Shown: in pieces, positions 22,101 to 33,674 of the stretch
Position numbering within the stretch: position 1 is the stretch's first letter
How the letters are laid out: each line of letters opens with the position of its first letter
NCBI GenBank assembly: GCA_030737875.1
Contig: CM060922.1
Span: 228,140,335-228,204,334, forward strand
Reading direction: 5' to 3'
From: Allium sativum
Lineage: Eukaryota; Streptophyta; Magnoliopsida; Asparagales; Amaryllidaceae
DNA: 64,000 nucleotides
Notes under the pieces: generated by a model
What the model was told of the DNA's origin: nothing
Database searches by the model: none
What the model saw: only the letters and a program-made list of their open reading frames with translations
Translations under genes and position numbers: made by a program

Positions 22101-23459
22101 TGTTTATCTACCAAAGAATCATATATGAATCGATAGAATTAATCAAATAATAATTTAGTTATGAAAACCCTGGTCGGTCGGTCGCACGTAATTAGACTCG
22201 GTCGTTCATAATCCCGGTCGCTCATTCTTTCGAACAAGGGGAGTCGGTCATCTTCTCATCAATAGCAGATCGGTCGCATGACCAAGACACAAGTTTCATT
22301 GAACATGTTCCGAGTCGTTCTTCCTCTTGCATCAACAAGCATCCAGTCGGTCTCATAGGAGCTCAATCCTTCAGACCATTTTTCAAGCAGGGTCGGTCAT
22401 AATAGACAATATCTCTGGTCGTCCTTTTCCTCACAAGGCTCCTGATCGCTTTTCCTTCCAAGTAAAGTGGGAGGTTCCTTTCTTGCTATCACCCTGGTTG
22501 GTTCCGCCATTCATGGAGTCCTGATCGTTCTGCTCTGGATCTAAGCCTTTGGGTCGTCCTGATATCACATAACAGCCGGTCAATCTTATCTCCATGCTAG
22601 CCTGGTCGCTCCAACCTATCATAGCTGGTCGATCTTATCTCCATGCTAGCCTGGTCGCTCCAACCTGCTTCGAAGCCTCAGGGTTTGTCCGCCTTATGTC
22701 AAAGACCTTTGGTCGGTCTGCTCTGCACCAAAGCTTCCAGGTCGTCAAAATAGGTTTTGGATCGATCAAAGCTGATCTAGTTGGTACAAAAGCATGCCAG
22801 CTGGTAATAGAAAGCAGTGGCATTTCCGTAAATACTCAAAATACCGACCCATAACCTAAAAGTCATATTTCAGCCATTTCGTCACCTATAAATAGGGAAT
22901 CACTTCCATCATTTGGGGGGGGGGAGGTTTGGGAAGAGCAACAAGGTGCTGCCGAATTGTTCTTTGACTCTTTCCAAACATTCCAACATCCATCCTTCAT
23001 CATTCACCGAAGACTTGTCAAGCTTGTGGCCATGGCTTCCATAGAAGAAGAAGCATAAGTGTTTCATGAGAGAAAGGATTAATCGCAAAAGCTCCGTCAT
23101 CAAAGAGTTCTTCGCTGTCCTTTCAAATTTTCGATCATTCTCAATAAGTGTGAAGATGAATGTATATCAAAAGGAGCTTCTACGAATGTATGAGTGAACA
23201 AATATTGTAAAACTCTTGGTGAATAATAAAATTCTCTCTTCAGAGTGGACGTAGACCCCAATAAGGGTCGAACCACTATAAATTCTTGTCTTCTTTTTAT
23301 ATTTCAATGTTTTCAGATCCTAGAAATGGCTTCACACAATTGTAAAGGTATTCTTACACCTTGCCTCTGAAAAGGTGATGTGCTTTCTAAGCATCTCGCC
23401 TCCGATTAGATGACGTGTCAAGCAATACTTCGGTTGTTTTTCCAAATTTTGGTTTAACA
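22101..23459 (+). repeat. E2 5' LTR
   Basis: It starts TGTTTATCTACC and ends GGTTTAACA. It has about twenty GGTCG-type motifs, a 55-bp internal duplication (about 22568-22670, phrase cttatctccatgctagcctg twice), a TATA box at 22887 and a transcribed-region phrase gtggacgtagacc at 23244. It lacks a short insert (ctagtcagtcgaa) present in the 3' LTR near 32565. Reading frames inside it are shadows. Confidence 0.92.
22887..22894 (+). promoter_or_regulatory. TATA box of E2 5' LTR
   Basis: TATAAATA in the context CACCTATAAATAGGGAATC, a strong plant TATA box, is present unchanged in the 3' LTR at 33096-33103. Confidence 0.75.
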
Positions 23460-23480
23460 ATTAGGCGCCCACCGTGGGGC
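23460..23480 (+). other. Primer-binding region of E2
   Basis: The bases after the 5' LTR, attaggcgcccaccgtgg, have the form of Tat-lineage primer-binding sites (TGGCGCC-type), but the leading TGG is altered. The tRNA partner cannot be named with certainty. Confidence 0.5.
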
Positions 23481-23616
23481 CAGATCTACTTTCTGACATC
23501 AAATATATTGCGAAGATCTTAAAGTCTTTAAGCCCAGTCTCAAAATAGATCGTTCGAATCTACAACTTGGACCTTCTGACGAACACTCCTCAAAGTTCAA
23601 GCTACTTTATGAAATA

Positions 23617-25183
23617 ATGCCGCCAAAAGCAAATAAGGAAGTAAGGGCTAGAGCATCTAATGAGGGAAATCGAGAGGAAACCCCCGCGGTTAACCGGTTT
23701 GAAGTAGGTGAAACATCGAATGGAGGCGTGAATGTCACAAGAGATGAGCTTGATCAAGCCGTCGCTGGACTGACACAACAACATGAGATAGCTAACAAAG
23801 CCATCTTGGCAAGGCTAGATTCACTCTTTGCTCTTCAAGACGCTACGGCAAAGGTAGCTTCAAAGCCTGTTCATGCAGAAGATGTCGGTTCCTCCTCTTC
23901 TAGTCCTAATCGAGAAAAATCTTTCCAAGAGATCTCTAATCTTGATAAAGGAAAACTTGAGAATTCAAAGCAAGCTGATTAGAACCGTAATGCGGGGATT
24001 ACTTATCGTCAAGTTGCTAATTCTGCCAAAGGGGCACTTTCCAATGAAGAAAGGCCAGGACCCCGGAGTCGCAACCGTGATGGTTTGCTTAAGCAAGCTT
24101 CCGGTCGAGACAAAAGCGTCCGCCCCGCAGACAGCCTCCACGAGAAGGATCATCTCTGGAAAATGGTCTGACAGATTATGAAAGAAAGAAAATATCGAGA
24201 CGATAATGAGGCTGAGTAGGAGTTCGCGCCATCAAAAACCCCTCTCACTGAAAGAATCAAAAAGGCAACTTTCCCACGGAAATTCAAGCCACCTACAATC
24301 CAAGCCTACAATGGGACAGGCGACCCCAATGTGTTTTTGTTTCGATACGACCAACACATGGATGGGGCCCAAGCAACCGACGAGCTTAAGTGTTTGTACT
24401 TCCCAGTGTACTTGGAAGGGGTAGCATCAATATGGTTCAATAAATTGCCTCCCAGGTCTATTGATAATTTTTTCACACTAGCAAGATGCTTCCAAGACCA
24501 GTTCCGCCTCCAGACAATGAAGGTTAGAGATATTATGTCCCTCAATGAGTTGGAACAAGCCCCGGGTGAAACGATTAGATCTTTTCTGAAGCGTTTTAAT
24601 GCTACCGCTGCCGAAGTGGGGACCCATGAGCCAAGGCTAATTTTAATGGCTTTAAAGGGGTGCATAGATAAACAATCTGAATTTGGAAGGTGGCTAAAGA
24701 GAAAGAAGCCCAATACATTAGAGAAATTCTATGACAAAGCTGAGGAATACATGTGTCTTGAAGATGATCCCATTTATTCTGTTGGCAATGTCAAAACTAA
24801 TGTAGTTCCGGAGAGGAAGGAAGTTTCTACAAAAACCAATCAAGGAAATTTAGGAGGGGGCAAAAAAGAGGAAACGGTAATGATGCTAGGAACGACAAGG
24901 ATTCCAAAAAGCGACGCTTCTTCAAGCCAACAGACCTTACTCCGTTGAATGATACAATTGAGCATATATATGTAGCAGCTAAGGAAACGGAGGAATATCC
25001 GAACCCAAAGCCAATAAAGGTGTCCGAAGAAGCTGCAAATTCAGGACGGTTCTGTCGATTTCATAATCGACCGGGTCATGACACGAATGAGTGTCAGTAC
25101 TTGAGGAATCTGATTGAAGAATTGATAAGAAAAAACCGTTTTCAGGAGTATGTGAAGCGTTCATCAGATACTGAGCCTACTTA
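23617..25183 (+). pseudogene. E2 gag (broken)
   Basis: Gag forms the particle that packages the element RNA. The start MPPKANKEVRARASN at 23617 opens a first segment to a TAG at 23980. The same frame continues past further stops near 24168 and 24219 into the retrotransposon Gag domain (24301-24800, with YLEGVASIWFNKLP and PGETIRSFLKRFN). Near 24860 an A run shifts the frame. The new frame carries the zinc-binding-like CRFHNRPGHDTNECQYLRN (about 25050-25110) typical of Tat Gag C-termini, and ends at a TAG at 25182. The break in the A run could be read as a frameshift signal, but with so many stops it is more likely decay. Confidence 0.85.
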
Positions 25184-25184
25184 G

Positions 25185-26267
25185 GGGTAGCAAGCTCATC
25201 CAAGTCAAGACGGAAGAACATTTGCAAACGGTTCTCGACCTATTATCAATACGATTAGTGGTGGACCTCATCCTACAGGAGATACCTGGGAGGACATTGT
25301 CAAGTATACAAATGAACTAAGTTGTGCTTCAGAAGAAGATGGATTCGAAGTTTGCACTAACTCTCTTCGTTGGAAATTTCCAAAAACATCCTGGGAAGAT
25401 GTGGTATTCCGAGATCGGGATTCTAATGGAACGCTGACTCCAACTATTGATCCAATGGTGATCACTATTGGCTTAGGTCCATCAATAGTAAAGAAGGTAC
25501 TGATTGATAATGGGGCGTCTGTAAATGTCCTGTTTTACAATACTTTCTCTAAGATGGGGTTGTCTATGGATAATGTGCGAGCAAGTAAAAATAAAATACA
25601 CGGTTTCACTGGTGTACCAACTCAGCCTGTTGGTGTGGTCGATCTCCTCGTAGAGCTTGGTGAGGGGAAGAAGCAAGTTTCCATGATGCATCCTTTTGTT
25701 ATAATAGACTCACTTTCAGGGTATAATGCATTTTTGGGAAGGCCAACACTAGCTGCTTTCAGGATAGTTCTTGCTCCATGGTGCTTGATGATGAAGTTCC
25801 CAACTGCAAACGGAGTGGAAGTAATCAAAGGAGATCCTCAAGAGTCAAGAGATTGCTATATCGCAGAATTGATTGAAGCTCAGAAGTATGAAATCAAGAA
25901 GGATGTGGAGACTCCTCTCTGCATCCGTGAAGCCCCCTTATAGCAATTAATGACCTCCCCCTGTGCTGGAAAATACGACGACAAGCAAGAAGATATGGAT
26001 CCGCGAAAAACCAGTGCAGGGGATGAAAGGGCAGCACCAGCTGAGGCTACCATTTCTATACAGGTCCATGATAATGATCCAAATAAGGTGGGGAAGATAG
26101 GCTCTCAGTTGGATCCTTTGCTGCAAAAGGAATTGATTGTTTTTCTAAAGGCGAATTTGGATGTCTTTGCTTGGAACCACTCAGATATGTGCGGAATATC
26201 TCTGGAAGTGATGGTGCATAAGCTGAATATTGATCCTAGCATACATCCTGTGAAACAGAAAAGATAG
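25185..26267 (+). pseudogene. E2 aspartic protease and linker to RT (broken)
   Basis: The protease cleaves the Gag-Pol polyprotein. In the frame shared with RT, VLIDNGASVNVLF (about 25500) corresponds to the D-T/S-G-A catalytic loop but has Asn in place of Thr/Ser. NAFLGRPTLAAF (about 25730) is the usual downstream motif of Tat proteases. Stops occur at 25182, 25941 and 26265. The linker 25950-26267 contains the FAWNHSDMCGI-type segment that precedes RT in this lineage. Confidence 0.8.
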
Positions 26268-28103
26268 ATGCAAGGCCCTGAAAGATCTAAGGCTTTGAAG
26301 GATGAGGTGGATAGGCTATTGAAGAATAATTTCATTCGTGAATCCACCTATCCTAATTGGGTGTCTAATCCCGTTCTTGTGAAAAAGTCAAACGGTAAGT
26401 GGCGGGTGTGTGTTGATTATTATGATCTAAACAAAGCGTACCTGAAAGACAGTTTCCCCCTACCTCGAATTGATCAGCTTGTTGATGCAACGGCGGGGCA
26501 TGAACTATTGTCTTTCATGGATGCGTACTCAGGCTACAATCAGATCATGATGCACGAGCCAGACCAGGATAGTACTATATTCATAACTGATTGTGGGTTG
26601 TATTGTTATAAGGTAATGCCGTTTGGTTTGGAAAATGCAAGTGCCATATGTCAACGCCTGGTAAATTCAATGTTCAAAGGGCAAATTGGAAAGACCATGG
26701 AAGTCTACGTTGATGATATGTTGGTGAAATCCAAGGAAGCAAAAAGTCATATGGAAAACCTTGACGAGATGTTTCAAATCCTAAGGAAATACGGCATGAA
26801 GTTGAATCCACTCAAATGTTCATTTGGTGTAGCTTCAGGGAAGTTCCTTGGCTTCATGGTAAATGCTCGGGGCATTGAAGCAAACCCAGCACAGGTGGTT
26901 GCCTTGCGCGAAATGCAAGCTCCGCAGACTAAAAAGGAACTCCAAAGCTTGAATGGCAAGGTAGCAGCTTTAAGCTGTTTCATTTCAAAGGCGATGGACA
27001 GGTGTATTCCCCTCTTTGATGCATTGAAAAAGGAAAGAAAGAGTTTCCAGTGGACTCCTGAGTGCCAGCATGCATTTGAGGGTCTTATCAAGCACATGGA
27101 ATCACCTCCGATGCTGTCAAAACCAAAGGATGGAGAAAGCCTGTTCCTATATCTTGCAGTATCATCCCATGCTCTAAGCGCAGCCCTCATCAGGGAAGAA
27201 GATAAAGTTCAGTGGCCAGTATACTACATTAGTAAAAAATTGATCGGGGTGGAGATGAATTATCCGAAGATAGAAAAGCTTGAATATGCTTTGCTTGTCG
27301 CATCACAGAAGCTCAGGCCTTATTTCCAATCTCATTCTATTAAGGTCCTTACATATCAACCATTGAAACAAGTGTTGTTCCGTCCAGAAACCTCGGGAAG
27401 ATTACTAAAGTGGAATGTTGAGCTCAGTCAATATGATATCACTTATCACCCCAAGAAAGCGATAAATGGGCAAGCTCTAGCTGATTTTATTGCCGAGTTC
27501 ACTAATAGAGGAGAGGTAATGGAAGAAACCAATGAATTAATCGCCAGATGGAAGCTTTTTGTTGATGGTGCTAAGAATGAATACTGTGTAGGGGCAGGGA
27601 TAGTGTTCGAAACTCCAGAGAGACGACAGATATGTTGTGCTCTGCGGTTGGAATTCCTCGTTACCAACAACGAGGCCGAGTATGAAGCTTTGCTTGGAGG
27701 ATTGAGAGTTGCGGAAGAATTGAGCCTGAAAAGTTTGTTAATCTTCAGCAATTCACAGTTGATGGTTTCCCAGATCAAAGGTGAATTTCAGACCAAGATG
27801 GGAAAGCTCCCGACGTATCTACGCAAAGTTAAAGAGTTCCTTGACAATCTGGAGTATTATTCTATTTCCCATATCCCTAGAGGAGAAAATTGGAAAGCCG
27901 ATTCTTTATCAAAGCTGGCTAGTACCGGAGATCCTAAAATCTTCGATCTAGTTCCTGTTGAAGTTTTATCTAGTTCTAGTATTGAAGAACCTGATGTAGA
28001 TTGGGTCATGGAGACAACCGACGAGCCAGACTCGTGGATGACCCCCATCAAGAACTATATACTCCATGGAACACTTCTTGAAAATTCGAAGAGTCGCAAG
28101 TAG
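26268..28103 (+). pseudogene. E2 reverse transcriptase and two RNase H domains
   Basis: This is a 611-codon open stretch. RT: WRVCVDYYDLNKAY (about residue 45), FMDAYSGYNQI (about 84) and the catalytic YVDDMLVKS (about 145) are intact. The first RNase H (about 270-400) has lost catalytic acids (LAVSSHA, LTYQPLKQ), as is usual in Tat. The second, archaeal-type RNase H (about 425-555) has LFVDGA, EAEYEALLGGL, IFSNSQLMV and a final ADSLSKLAS. The third acid, normally Asp in SDSQL, is Asn here, so this copy is probably inactive. A TAG separates this stretch from the protease part, and a TAG plus a TGA separate it from integrase. There is no frame change across any of these. Confidence 0.92.
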
Positions 28104-29212
28104 TTGCTCTGAAAGTCTCGTTTGTATCTCGTCCAAGATGGTCGCTTATATAGAAGAGGATTTTCAACACCTTTGCTACGATGTGTAACAAAGGAAGAAT
28201 CCAAAGCAATCCTAGCAGAATTACATGAAGGAGATTGTGGAGGGCGTGTAGGTGGACAAACTCTTGCCAAAAAAGTTCTTCGATATGGCTACTTTTGGCC
28301 TGATGTAAATCTCGACTCTATGATCTTCGCTAAAAGATGTGAGCGATGCCAGAAATTCGCAAAAATTCCGAGAGCTCCATCGACTGAGTTGACACAAATG
28401 TTGAGTCCTTGGCCATTTTCCGTCTGGGGCATAGACTTGATTGGAGTATTACCTACTGCAAAATCCAGCTTCAAGTATGCCATAGTTGATGTGGACTACT
28501 TTACTAAATGGCCTGAAGCTGAACCACTGGCAACCATCACATCAAGAAAGGTGATCAATTTTGTTTTGAAAAATATCATATGCAGATTTGGAATCCCGCA
28601 GAAGATTATCACCGACAATGGCACGCAATTTGAAAGTGATGAGTTCAGGGACTTTTGCGACAAATATCATATTCAGAAAAGTTTTGCGGCCATCCGCAGG
28701 CCAACGGGCAAGTCGAGGCAGTCAACAAAATCCTGAAATCCATTAAGAAGCGTCTTGAGAAAGCTAAAGGTAACTGGATTGAAGAACTGCCACTTGCGCT
28801 ATGGGCTTATCATACGACTCATAAAACTGCAACAGGGCACACTCCATTCTCTTTGGCATTTGTTTTGGAAGCAATGATACCTGTGGAGTTAGAGGTTCCT
28901 ACTCACCGCAGAATTCACTTTAACCAAAAAGAGAATGAAAAGCTGCAACTTGAAGCCCTTGATTTACTCGAAGAAAAAAGGGTTGAGACAGAGATTAGAA
29001 TAGTCGCCCATCAAAGGATAATTGCCCGGCACTTCAATCAAAAGGTCAGGCATAGAACATTCGAAGAGGGAGACTTAGTGTTAAAAAAGATCATGACCGC
29101 AACAGGAGTCTTTGGCCCCAATTGGGAAAGTCCATTTGTCATCGACCAAAAGCTCCTCGATGGTACCTTTAAACTCAAGACTACAGACATAGTGGAACTC
29201 CCAAGGGCCTAG
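28104..29212 (+). pseudogene. E2 integrase (broken)
   Basis: Integrase inserts the DNA copy into the genome. The zinc-binding part HEGDCGGRVGGQ...CERCQKFA (about 28230-28360) has Arg where the second His is expected. Core acids are present: WGIDLIG (about 28430), ITDNGTQF (about 28610) and, in another frame, QANGQVEAVNK (about 28700). A frameshift near 28690 divides the core. The C-terminal part (GDLVLKK, WESPFVI) ends at 29212 without a chromodomain, which fits the Tat lineage. Confidence 0.9.
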
Positions 29213-29745
29213 AACAGTGATCACCTCCGTCGTTATTTCAAATGACTTTTTAACTCATATTCCTTTGTATTCTTCTATGAATATAGTAGATACTTTATAT
29301 GAGATTACATGAATACGAATAAAACAGTTCTTTTGATTCCTCTCTAAATTGTACATTTGCATACCTTTGATTATATATTCAAAGATGCAAAGTTATGATT
29401 TCTGATTACAGGACATAATAAATCCGCTGGCTCATTATCCGATGAAAGCCCGGTGTTAGTTCATAGCATATTCTAAAAGGACAAATTGCGTACATGGATT
29501 CATAAAGCACCGCCCGTTAAAATACGGGGGTATGAAATGTCCCCATAAGATAAAAAGAAGAACAAAACACCAAGGCCAACCAGCAGGAAAAACCAAAGGA
29601 ATAAAACCAAGAAACCTCGCTATAATTCCACCAAAGGAGTATCATCCGAAAGGATCGACCTAGGGTTATGGTTTTACTACCAAGACATCTTGATCAATTC
29701 TAATGTCCAATAAAATCAATACCTACTACGTGGAACTAGGCAGAC
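29213..29745 (+). other. E2 post-pol spacer
   Basis: No gene is visible. It contains the usual few residues after integrase in an alternative frame, then non-coding sequence up to the 83-bp repeats. Confidence 0.5.
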
Positions 29746-30205
29746 ACAAATTTAACCCAAAACCTCTCCGGGGGTGCTCAGTCAAATAACTTAAAGTCAG
29801 AAAAATCTGACCACGTTATTGCCAAACTGAGTTTTTAACCCAAAACCTCTCCGGGGGTGCTCAGTCAAATAACTTAATGTCAGAAAAATTTAACCACGTT
29901 ATTGCCAAACTGAGTTTTTAACCCAAAAACTCTCCGGGGGTGCTCAGTCAAATAACTTAAAGTCAGAAAAATCTGACCACGTTATTGCCAAATTGAGTAT
30001 TTAACCCAAAACCTCTCCGGGAGTGCTCAGTCAAAAAACTTAAAGTCAGAAAAATCTGACCACGCTATTGCCAAACCGAGTTTTTAACCCAAAACCTCTC
30101 CGGGGGTGCTCAGTCAAATAACTTAAAGTCAGGAAAAATCTAACCATGTTATTGTCAAACTGAGTCATTAACCTAAAACCTCTCCAGGAGCACTCAATCG
30201 ACTAT
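29746..30205 (+). repeat. 83-bp tandem repeats in the E2 3' region
   Basis: About 5.5 head-to-tail copies begin ttaacccaaaacctctccgg and contain ggtgctcagtcaaataac and attgccaaactgag, at about 29752, 29834, 29917, 30000, 30083 and 30166. The last copy is the most diverged. A second, weaker pair of about 125-bp copies follows (30255-30430, phrase ctacaatatctggtcctcc and its variant). Minisatellites in this position are known from Tat-lineage elements. Confidence 0.88.
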
Positions 30206-30667
30206 TAAAGTCGGTAAAAATATGAACAAACAAAGTCACAAATTGGGTAAAAGCTCTCTTCATGAGGCGTTCACTTATTCTACAATATCTGGTCCTCCCA
30301 AATACAGAGAATATCTGATTAAAGTTAACGCAACTGTTCGCGTAGCATTGGGCCCACCCATTTTTGAAAACAGTTGCCCAGGAAAAAGCCTTCATCAGAG
30401 GCATTCATTCATACAATATCTAGTCCGTCCGGATACCAAAAATAATGGATGTTAATCAATATCTAACAAGTAGGTAAAATGTGTGAAGTGCATGTGTAAT
30501 GTGCAAACAAGAAAGCCAGAAGAATAAGGCATAACACATAGGCACATCACATACACATACCAAAACGAAACCACCAACATCATAAGTACATCCATAGAGT
30601 ACTAACAAAAAACAGTCTAGAAGTTGAAGGCGAGGGCTGGCACTCGCTTACTACAAACCAGTCTAGA

Positions 30668-31378
30668 TTAAAAGTTCAGAAAATAAAGATCATTAAACAA
30701 AGAGTGGTACACAATCGGGTGCTTCCTAGGCCTCCCGACCTTCCTCTTCGCTGGGACAGAACCTGAAGGAGAAGCACCAGAGGCAGGCCTCTTGTCACAG
30801 GGACCCGCTAGTTCAATATCGCCTTTTGGGAAAGCAGCAATGATGGTATCCCGAGCTCGTAAAGCTTGAATCAGTTTCATCTTGTCCTCTTCCAAGACGG
30901 CAATTCGCTCAAGGTTTTCCCTGTGAAGTCTATCCAAATCTCCATCCAATATGTATTAATCTTGAAGTTTCTGAGCAGTCTGATCCTTCAGCATAACCAT
31001 TTGTCTATTAAACTGCTCCAAAGCATCCTCCATTCGGCTCAGTAATCTAGATTTAACAACGATCATATCACTAGACATAATCTGATGATCAGAAGAAAAG
31101 ACACCCACATTGGAAGTAACTCCTTGTAAATTCCAATCGGGAAGGCGTCCAGCAAGTCTAGCGTTACATACTCCTGGGGAGTAACGGGGCCTGTTTATAA
31201 CAGCCTGGAGTTCAGGATAAGATGGCCGAATAAGTGGAGGGGTGTTCACGGAAGGCTGGACAGTCGTTTTGGCATCCCTATCGAAGTATTTATTTACAAA
31301 CTCCTCCCGAGACATGTCCATCCTGCACAAGGATTTCACAAACTTTTGGTCAACAATCAATTTCAAGTGGCGTCGGTT
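30668..31378 (-). pseudogene. E2 antisense ORF with AT-hook (one in-frame stop)
   Basis: On the minus strand an exon-like frame starts after an acceptor-like TAGTTTTCAG at 31379 and runs about 236 codons to 30668, with a single TAA at 30956. The middle has a heptad-like region (ENLERIAVLEEDKMKLIQAL). The C-terminal part has KRKVGRPRKHP, an AT-hook of the GRP type that binds the minor groove of AT-rich DNA. Antisense ORFs between pol and the 3' LTR are known in Tat elements. The stop is one transition away from a Gln codon. Upstream exons were not found: the sequence above 31379 is GGTCG-rich and non-coding. The product may act on chromatin, an inference from the AT-hook only. Confidence 0.6.
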
Positions 31379-31379
31379 C

Positions 31380-32286
31380 TGAAAACTAAACTGGTCAGTC
31401 GTGCTTGGCTAAACAGGGTAGGTCGGTCTCATAACTACTCTGATCTAGTTGGTCGGTTACATATGATAAAGTTGGTTGGTACGGATCGCACAGAGTAGTT
31501 CAAACCGACCCGACCTAATAAAACTCGGGTATATACGACCGAAACCAGGTCGTGTATAACGACCGCACCTAGTTGTGCATAACGACCAGGCCTGGTCGTA
31601 TAAAATTGACCCAAGCTGATTGCATTCGAACACAGTTCAAGTCTGTTCGACTAGGATCAAGTAAAGAAAACGTATGCAGATAATACAGAAGGACACAACG
31701 GGATTTACAACACAGACATTCAATCAAATGTCTTATATGCATCAATGTCTTATATGCATCAATGTCTCAAATAAAGTGTTAAAGATAAATGCAAACCACG
31801 GAGATAAAAATTTGAAAGAAAATCGCCTTCAATTGAAAAAAAATACCCCAAGTGTCAAGAGATAGCTCCAATAGGACTAGAAGATGATCGGATTTTTCCA
31901 TGGGGATCGAGCGCAACTGTCGGATTTGAAAGCGGTGGATGATCTAGTGTGATTAAAGCTTGAAAAAAAAATCAGTTGTAAGCGACGCCTTGAGGATCTT
32001 CAGTGCGAGTGAGAATGAATTACCGCCACGGAAGCTTTTTTCTGAAAAACCTAAGGGAAATGATGAAACAGAATTCGGATGGGTACATTAAAAGGGGGAA
32101 TATGAAAGGACTGATTTAACCCAGTTGACTCGGGATGATCGACCGACTGTAACAATTTGTGGGAGAACCGACCCAACCAGCATTGAGCTTAATTAAAGTA
32201 TAAAATTTGACTAAATCTTTTGATTGGTATTACGTTTATTATTTCGAAGCCTGTAAATTCTTCACGAGATCATAACTTACAAACTT
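31380..32286 (+). other. E2 3' untranslated region with GGTCG/CGACC motifs
   Basis: No gene is seen. About 31390-31620 is dense in GGTCG and its complement CGACC, including short inverted repeats such as GGTCGTGTATAACGACC near 31552. 31650-32290 is plain AT-rich sequence running to the polypurine tract. Confidence 0.6.
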
Positions 32287-32297
32287 CGAGGGGCAAA
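32287..32297 (+). other. Polypurine tract of E2
   Basis: CGAGGGGCAAA lies directly before the 3' LTR start TGTTTATC; LTR F has the same arrangement at 14386-14398. Confidence 0.8.
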
Positions 32298-33669
32298 TGT
32301 TTATCTACCAAAGCATCATATATGAATCGATAGAATTAATCAAATAATAATTTAGTTATGAAAACCCTGGTCGGTCGGTCGCACGTAATTAGACTCAGTC
32401 ATTCATAATCCCGGTTGCTCATTCGTTCGAACAAGGGGAGTCGGTCATCTTCTCATCAATAGCAGGTCGGTCGCATGACCAAGACACAAGTTTCATTGAA
32501 CATGTTCCGAGTCATTCTTCCTCTTGCATCAACAAGCATCTGGTCGATATCATAAGAGCTCCTAGTCAGTCGAAATCCTTCAGACCATTTTCCAAGAAGG
32601 GTCGGTCATAATGGACAATATCTCTGGTCGTCCTTTTCCTCACAAGGCTCCTGGTCGCTTTTCCTTCCAAGTAAAGTGGGCGGTTCCTTTCTTGCTATCA
32701 CCCTGGTTGGTTCCTCCATTCATGGAGTCCTGATCGTTCTGCTCTGGATCTAAGCCTTTGGGTCGTCCTGATATCACATAACAGCCGGTCGATCTTATCT
32801 CCATGCTAGCCTGGTCGCTCCAACCTATCATAGCTGGTCGATCTTATCTCCATGCTAGCCTGGTCGCTCCAACCTGCTTCGAAGCCTCAGGGTCAGTCCA
32901 CCTTATATCAAAGACCCTTGGTCGGTCTGCTCTGCACCAAAGCTTCCAGGTCATCAAAATAGGTTTTGGATCGATCAAAGCTGATCTGGTTGGTACAAAA
33001 GCATGCCAGCTGGTAACAGAAAGCAGTGGCATTTCCGTAAATACTCAAAATACCGACCCATAACCTGAAAGTCATATTTCAGCCATTTCGTCACCTATAA
33101 ATAGGGAATCACTTCCATCATTTTGGGGGGAGGGATTTTTGGGAAGAGCAACAAGGTGCTGCCGAATTGTTCTTTGACTCTTTCCAAACATTCCAACATC
33201 CATCCTTCATCATTCACCGAAGACTTGTCAAGCTTGTGGTCATGGCTTCCATAGAAGAAGAAGCATAAGTGTTTCATGAGAGAAAGGATTAATCGCAAAA
33301 GCTCCGTCATCAAAGAGTTCTTCGCTGTCCTTTCAAGTTTTCGATCATTCTCAATAAGTGTGAAGATTAATGTATATCAAAAAAAGCTTCTACGAATGTA
33401 TGAGTGAACAAATATTGTAAAACTCTTGGTGAATAATAAAATTCTCTCTTCAGAGTGGACGTAGACCCCAATAAGGGTTGAACCACTATAAATTTTTGTC
33501 TTCTTTTTATATTTCGATGTTTTCAGATCTTAGAAATGGCTTCACACAACTGTAAAGGTATTCTTACACCTTGCCTCTAAAAAGGTGACGTTCTTTCTAA
33601 GCATCTCGCCTCCGATTAGGTGACGGGTCAAGCAATACTTCAGTTGTTTTGCCAAATTTTGGTTTAGCA
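32298..33669 (+). repeat. E2 3' LTR
   Basis: This is the 1372-bp partner of 22101-23459, ending GGTTTAGCA and followed by the target duplication gtgga. It is longer mainly through a 13-base insert near 32565. The TATA box at 33096-33103 is intact. Confidence 0.92.
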
Positions 33670-33674
33670 GTGGA

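Larger units (their letters stand above)
22101..33669 (+). mobile_element. E2: full-length Tat-lineage Ty3/gypsy retrotransposon
   Basis: LTRs lie at 22101-23459 and 32298-33669 (TG...CA ends), with target-site duplication gtgga on both sides. Between them in plus sense are the primer-binding region, gag, protease, RT, a degenerate retroviral RNase H, a second (archaeal-type) RNase H, integrase, an 83-bp repeat array, an antisense ORF and a polypurine tract. The second RNase H and the lack of a chromodomain place it in the Tat group. Coding frames are broken by about ten stops and a few frameshifts. LTRs differ at about 12 of the first 265 positions, so this is the oldest of the three dated insertions here. 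It split the Helitron. Confidence 0.93.

Noticed and set aside
22431..22854. Open frames in the E2 LTRs on both strands, repeated at 32640-33063
   Set aside because: LTR sequence with the TATA box just downstream; repeated only because the LTRs are copies.
24850..24880. Programmed frameshift between E2 gag and pol at an A run
   Set aside because: Gag already has three stops upstream and pol several more, so a simple one-base loss is more likely.
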